64,000 nt of DNA, from positions 11,878,543 to 11,942,542 of the forward strand of contig OX422183.1 in the NCBI GenBank assembly GCA_949130485.1, given 5' to 3'. The notes below the pieces were generated by a model. The model did not search any database. It saw only the letters and a program-made list of their open reading frames with translations, and was not told the origin of the DNA. The position numbers and the translations under genes were made by a program. This DNA comes from Agelas oroides (taxonomy: Eukaryota > Porifera > Demospongiae > Agelasida > Agelasidae). This document shows, in pieces, positions 59,201 through 64,000 of the stretch (position 1 is the first letter of the stretch; every line of letters starts with the position of its first letter).

Positions 59201-62200
59201 CCCTCCCTGAGAACGATGCAACACTCCTGTGTGGTGCCTTCAGTTACCCCCTCCCCCCCCCTCCCTGAGAACGATATGTAACACTCCTGTGTGGTGCCTT
59301 TAGTTACCCCCCCCTCCCTCCCTGAGAACATTGCAATAACACTCCTGTGTGGTGCCTTCAGTTACCCTCCCTCCCTCCCTGAGAACAATGCAACACTCCT
59401 GTGTGGTGCCTTTAGTTACCCTCCTCCCTCCCTGAGAACGATGTAACACTCCTGTGTGGTGCCTTAATTCAGTTACCCCCCCCCCCCCCCCCCCCCTCCC
59501 TGACAACAATGCAGCACTCCTGTGTGGTGCCTTTAGTTACCCCCCCCCCCCCCTCCCTGACAACAATGCAGCACTGCCACCACTACTGCATGTTACCACT
59601 AGAGATACTGTTTTATTCATCATACTCTGTGCATGCAGCTGCTGAGTATGTTCAAATGTGTGAGGCTTTCTTGTTCCCAGGCCGTTCCTGCCTCCAGTTT
59701 TTGAAGTTTGCAAGAACGGAAGGGGGAGGGCTGGGAGATTTAGTCACGTGTGTGACGTCAGGTAGACAGAGGGTAGACAGGTGGGGGGTGGTGCCCAACT
59801 GTTGTAATTACAAACATTGCATTGATCAGCCTCAAGTCTACCGAACAACAAGCTGCATTGACGCTGTCTTTCCAACATTACAGTCTCAAGTTCTCGGACA
59901 AGATACTACAAGAAGGACCTCGAGATTCTTTGTTGGGCACCGCCCCCCGTCTGTCTACCTATCATTACGTCACATACCATGCACGACGTGACTAAATCTC
60001 CCAGGCCTTTCCCCTCTATTTTTGCATCTTACGTAAGCAATCAAAAACTGACGGTGGTGAAGGCCTGGGAACAAGGCTACATACGTAATGTGTGCCTCCC
60101 TACTACAATATGGCATTCATTCACAACTGTCCTGTTTTTGCAGGGCTAGGACGTACACCCTCTGGAACTTTGACACGCACACCCCACCATACCTCAACCT
60201 GTGTAAGGAACGTTGCTCTCTTCCCCTCATTTCTATGATAAAAGTTGTCCACTAGTTCCCATGCATGTGTAGTACTAGTCTCATCCCCAGACCCCATGCC
60301 ACCCTCTCACGAGGAAAAGGGTCTGGTGACCATTGAGCATTTTCTTGGTTGTGCCGAGTCAGCAGTCTTGATTCTGAACAAGCCAATGAAATAGCACTAC
60401 ATCATAAAGGTAGAATAATTCACTTATAATCATTTGCTTGTTCAAAAATCTGCTGACTTTGCACAACCAAGAAAGCACTCAATAGTCACCAGACCTTGTG
60501 AGAGGGTGGGGTCTGGGCACAAGAACTAGTGCAGTACAGTCTTGAAGTATTTCAGTACTGCATTTGTGAACACAGGTATAGGCTCATTCCCAGTACAGCA
60601 TTGAAACCTGCAAGTGTGAACTAGCCTCACTCCCAGTATGGCGTAATTGTGAATTAGTCTTGTTCCCATTATTATAGTCTCCTTCCCACAGCATTGAAGC
60701 TTTACTGTACTGTGGCAGTGAACTATGTAGCTTTACTCCCAGTATAATATACTGACTGCAACTGTGAACTTGCTTCCAGTACAGCATTGAGGCTGGCTGC
60801 ATTGTACAAATATTGAGGCTTTTCTGTACTGTAATTACGAACTGGATAGCTATAACTTCATTCTCGGTACAGTACTGTTTTCTACCTCTCCAGATGGGTC
60901 ACACCCCTTCTACCTTGACCTTCGACCCTCTGGTTCGGCTCATGGAGTCTTCTTAAGGAACAGTAATGGAATGGACGTCACCATTACAAAGAACCCAGCT
61001 TCCCTCAACTACAGGATTATTGGAGGTGACAGAGGGTGGGGAGGGGAGGGGAGGGGAGGGGAGGGGAGGAATGGGAGGAAGGTGAGGAGGGAGGAGAGGA
61101 GGGGGGAGGGGGGAGGGGGGAGGGGAGGGGACGAGGGGAGGGAAGGGGAGGGGGTGAGGGAAAGGGGAGGAGAGGGGAGCTGGGAGGGGATGGGGATGGG
61201 GAGGAGACCAGAGGAGAGGGGAGCTGGGAGGGGGTGGGGAGGAGGGAGGAGAGGGAAGAAGAGGGGGAAGGCCAGGGATCCAGAGGAGAGGAGACAATAG
61301 AGAGAAGAGCTAGAATACATGAAAGATCTCTTATGACTATACAGAAGCACATGTACTATCCTATCTAACACGCATATACCCGTATACCCTCAGGCATTCT
61401 CGACTTTTACTTCTTCCTGGGTCCCAGTCCGGAAGCGGTCATCCAACAGTATGAAGAGGTCATCGGTCGGCCACAGATGCCTCCCTACTGGGGGCTTGGC
61501 TTCCACCAATGTCGGTTTGGCTACCCAAACGTGGACGCGATTGAAACTGTAGTGGACAAGTATGCTGAGAATGAGGTATGCTGTTCATGGTCACCCCAAC
61601 ATAGCAGATGAGGCCTGGAGTTGGACTAAACATATATATCTGCATGTGTAGTACGTGAGCAACTCTGCATAACGTAACATCCGGGCCTGTGTGTTGAAAT
61701 TGTACCCTTGTTTCCAGGATTTCACTGCTTCTATTATTTGATTATACTTCCAGTGTGCAAATACGGAAGGCCTGGGAGATCTCATTGTGTGTAGTGACAT
61801 CAGATGTAGTGTCAGGTTTAGTGTGAGGTGTAGGTAAAATGTAGATGTGAAGGGGGTAGTGCCCAACATCCTGCAATAATCTCGATGGGCGCGGCAGGTG
61901 TGCATGGTTTTCGACAAAGTTGAAGATGTTTGGCACTTAAAATGTGACTCCCCTTGCATTGAACTGGCAACTTACAAGCTTAGCCTGCGAGGTGAGTCAT
62001 AATAACCAATTTTGACTGGCCAGATGGCTTCAGTTTAGTCAAAAAGCCACTGTGCCTATCGTAACTTAGCCATATAGAGCCATCCTTGTAGCTTTCATCC
62101 ATGATTCTTGCCCTTGGAATGTCATCAGAGCGCACTGATTGTTTGCTATATGTTCGCCTTCCTCTGGTGTAAGGTATAGATAAAAGGTAGACATGAAGGG

Positions 62201-62995
62201 GGGGTAGTGCCCAACATTTTGCAATAATTCAAATTCTGAACAATGTGACACTGCTAGGGTACTAATAATTTCTTGAATGAAATGTTCCATCTCTCGTCTC
62301 ATTGCTCCTCCTCCGCAGATTCCCCTGGACACAATGTGGACAGACATTGACTACATGGACAATGTAAGAACAGTTTACAGTGTGATCACTTCAACCCAGA
62401 CACTTCATTACGTAATCAAGACACTTTGCTATAGTCACAAGTATCCAGAATAGGGATATAAATATAGTCGGTAAATACCAAATGCTGTACCATGCCTCCC
62501 AGAGCAATTTAGATCTTTGCTGAAGCCAGTCAGTTTTTAAGTTCAAGTGGTTCAAGTGGCTGCTAATCAATTGAGGCAGACCCAAATTAGAAGCTCCAAA
62601 GGCGCAGTGTCCTTTGGTGTTGGCCTAGTGAGAATGCTGAACCCGGCATGGCAGCTGAAGCATATAGTGGTCTAGTTCAAATCACAGCTGGGAGGGGATG
62701 GAGAGGAGAGGGGCGACAGTTTGGTTCTAAAAATCGCATTATGTCATGCTTACGTTCATGTTGTGCATGAATAGGATGACTATGCTGTATGCACGATATT
62801 AGTGCACTACACATTGGATGGTGCAGTGTGCATATAGTCATCTAAAGCGGCTCGTGGTGAAATGGCTAATTGCTGAGAGAATTCTGTGTGATGTTGTTCT
62901 GCAGGGAGAAGATTTCACTCTTGACCCTAACAACTTCCCGAAGGACAGGATGGACCAGTTTGTCAACAAGCTGCACGACAATGGAATGCACTATG
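53264..62995 (+). CDS. GH31 alpha-glucosidase with two trefoil domains, 3' end outside window
   Basis: Lysosomal acid alpha-glucosidase / maltase-glucoamylase family, which hydrolyses terminal alpha-1,4-glucosidic bonds. Fifteen exons give 432 residues: 53264-53381, 53458-53519, 53830-53908, 56282-56343, 57033-57107, 57170-57200, 57777-57894, 57956-58057, 58143-58186, 58610-58706, 60144-60202, 60894-61025, 61394-61575, 62319-62363, 62905-62995. Features: signal peptide (1-27), trefoil 1 (Cys 30-65, with GCCWNP), trefoil 2 (Cys 77-112, with GCCWNA), the GH31 N-terminal beta-sandwich with YGLGEH and HPFYLDLR, then the start of the barrel with [15 protein letters not shown] and MWTDIDYM (about 394-400). 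The catalytic nucleophile and acid regions lie beyond 64000. No transmembrane anchor precedes the trefoils, so a secreted or lysosomal enzyme is favoured over a brush-border one. GAA and each MGAM/SI unit usually have one trefoil; the pair here is unusual. Confidence 0.9.
53536..53790 (+). repeat. tRNA-like SINE sequence
   Basis: CATAGCTCAGTAGTTGAG resembles an A box, and the later CCGGTTTGATTTCCAGTG resembles a B box. Probably degraded SINEs in a GH31 intron. Weak. Confidence 0.35.
53918..54482. mobile_element. Mutator-like MITE at a splice donor
   Basis: TAGCCTCGTTCCCAGGCC ... GGCCTGGGAACGAGGCTA with inverted arms of more than 110 bp and perfect 9-bp duplications GTAATTACA (53909-53917 and 54483-54491). 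The left duplication starts exactly at the GT donor of GH31 exon 3. Confidence 0.95.
54876..54953 (-). repeat. tRNA-derived SINE head (minus strand)
   Basis: The minus strand reads GTGGCCTATTGGTTAAAGCA (A box), ACTGCGGATCGAAAGG (anticodon-arm-like) and GGTTCCAGTCCC (B box). It is tRNA-like, but the acceptor stem does not pair well, so it is a SINE rather than a tRNA gene. Confidence 0.6.
55258..55303. mobile_element. Mutator-like mini-MITE, 46 bp
   Basis: TAGCCTCGTTCCCAGGCT ... GGGAACAAAGCTA with flanks GACCTATAG and GGCCTATAG (8 of 9). Confidence 0.75.
55560..55830. repeat. Degenerate tandem repeat, ~115-bp unit, about 3 copies
   Basis: AGCATAGGCTCAAACCCAGG, followed by CTTTCCATTCCGGATTTTG-like text, recurs three times with divergence, in a GH31 intron. 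Confidence 0.65.
57290..57765. repeat. Polypyrimidine (CCCTCT)n tract before an acceptor
   Basis: About 475 bp of C/T, mainly CCCTCTCCCTC units, ending 12 bp before the acceptor of the exon at 57777. Long open frames on both strands here are artefacts. Confidence 0.9.
58716..59575. repeat. ~57-bp tandem repeat, about 14 copies
   Basis: Unit ACACTCCTGTGTGGTGCCTT, then CAGTTACCC, a C-run and TCCCTGAGAACAATGCA. It starts only 10 bp after the donor of GH31 exon 10. Variable C-runs cause length differences. Confidence 0.9.
59662..60079. mobile_element. Mutator-like MITE, ~418 bp, degraded left end
   Basis: TTGTTCCCAGGCCGTTCC at the left pairs with GGCCTGGGAACAAGGCTA at the right. Inner arms match (GGGAGATTTAGTCACGT; GTAGACAG; GTGCCCAAC). 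Left terminus decayed. Confidence 0.7.
60276..60528. mobile_element. Mutator-like MITE, TAGTCTCATCCCCAGACC type
   Basis: TAGTCTCATCCCCAGACC ... GGTCTGGGCACAAGAACTA with flanks GTGTAGTAC and GTGCAGTAC (8 of 9). Arms extend through TTCTTGGTTGTGC. 253 bp. Confidence 0.82.
61028..61275. repeat. Polypurine (GGGGA)n tract after a donor
   Basis: About 250 bp almost purely G/A on the plus strand, starting right after the donor of the exon ending at 61025. The opposite strand bias to the pyrimidine tracts at 45945, 48357 and 57290. Open frames across it are artefacts. Confidence 0.9.
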
Positions 62996-64000
62996 GTAAC
63001 TATGATATGTGTATGTTATCACCAAGAGCGCATAAGAACGGGTGGCTGGAGGAAGAGCGTGTAACTACGTAAAGTTCCAAACCGGTTGGAATTTACCGCC
63101 AGTACTAATTAGCACTTATGCGCAGCTGCGCGTAGACATGTTGCTAAGCATGTGCCGGGTGTTCTATTTTTAGTACGGTTCAATAATTTTGACCGGACTA
63201 CGCTTCTATTGGAGTTACACGCTCTTACTCTAGCCGCCTGTTCTTATGCACTCTTGGTATAACTATAGCCTTGTTCCCAGGCCTTCCCACTGTCCAGTTT
63301 TGATTGCTTACAGAGAAGGACTTGGTATCACTGTTTGGTATGTAACTAGCCTAATTCCCAGACCCCAAAAACATCATCTGAAATATCAGGGAAAGGCTCG
63401 ATCCACTCTGACTTGTTCTCAGATAGCCTCGTTCCCAGCACCAGAATGCCAACATGGCAATCAGGAAGGCGGAGAGAGCCTGGTATCTTTTCTCGTGTGA
63501 GCAATCATGTTAGGGGTAATGATGGTGGTAGAGAGAGTTTAATTAGGAGTGAGCATACCTGGGGCTCAGGACGGCAAATAGGTATGGGGAAGCTGACTAT
63601 TTTTATCCAGCTAGTGGGGAGCGACTATTTATAAGCACACCAACTGTTGAACGTATAGTTGATCGAACAAGGCGCAAAATGTTACCTTTTGTTCTGGGTG
63701 TTTTGCTGATTACGTCATGCTCTCCTCACCTTCACGGTTCTGGTGCGGGGGAGTCTGGGAACAAGGCTACTGTTCAGACCCTTTCATCCAGTGCAGACTG
63801 GTATATTGCTTTCAGTATGATGCTAGTGCTGTGATCACGAACTGAAATTGATCTGCACTGCAATTGGTTTGGGTCTGGGACGAGACTGCACATTTCCCAT
63901 ATGTACTGAGTCTTAATTTCAGGTAGACAAATGATGCTTGTCCTTTATCAACACGTTGAAGATTGTTTGACCCCATTGTTTACAACAGCAGCTAGCTATA
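62996..64000 (+). other. GH31 intron to window end, repeat remnants
   Basis: Begins at the donor of the exon at 62905. Holds the foldback at 63017-63264 and solo or degraded TAGCCTCGTTCCC ends at about 63268, 63425 and 63765. No further GH31 exon was recognised before 64000. Confidence 0.5.
63017..63264. mobile_element. Foldback MITE, arms ~48 bp
   Basis: ACCAAGAGCGCATAAGAACG pairs with CTGTTCTTATGCACTCTTGGT, continuing through AGAGCGTGTAACT against AGTTACACGCTCT. Flanked by TA-rich DNA. 248 bp. Confidence 0.75.

Overview
This window is nuclear DNA from an intron-rich metazoan, most likely an early-branching marine invertebrate (a sponge, less likely a cnidarian). The evidence is GT-AG introns in nearly every gene, almost uniform phase-1 exons carrying Ig and FN3 modules, a Brambleberry/KAR5 karyogamy gene, a trefoil-bearing GH31 glucosidase, a decayed LINE, tRNA-derived SINEs and many foldback MITEs. 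No prokaryotic genes or operons are present. The species was not identified. All exon limits were placed by hand from splice signals, reading phase and protein sense.

Layout. 798-5940 (+): type I membrane protein with Ig/FN3-like exons, 5' end not found. 5941-18644: a repeat field with foldback elements, SINE pieces, a LINE relic (minus strand) split by about 3.6 kb of repeat DNA, a palindromic satellite array and a hAT-type MITE with perfect 8-bp target duplication. 18645-21275 (-): small Ig V-like receptor with a twin NxAY tail. 21367-33167 (+): second FN3-like receptor starting 91 bp from it, head to head. 33320-37866 (+): complete Ig-Ig-FN3-TM receptor whose first domain is a clear paralogue of the minus-strand receptor. 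38-40 kb: MITEs. 40341-51861 (+): complete Brambleberry-like gene (about 694 aa). 53264-62995 (+): 5' part of a secreted or lysosomal GH31 alpha-glucosidase with two trefoil domains, running off the window.

Together the first four genes form a local cluster of rapidly diversifying IgSF/FN3 receptors, as expected of a recognition or adhesion locus (inference). The last two are unrelated housekeeping/reproductive genes. The most notable non-genic content is a Mutator-like MITE family (termini TAGCCTCGTT or TAGTCT, 9-bp target duplications, several copies with exact or near-exact duplications, one nested pair and one abutting a splice donor), two perfect 52-bp palindromes, and a repeat whose internal segment of about 165 bp is in opposite orientation in two copies.
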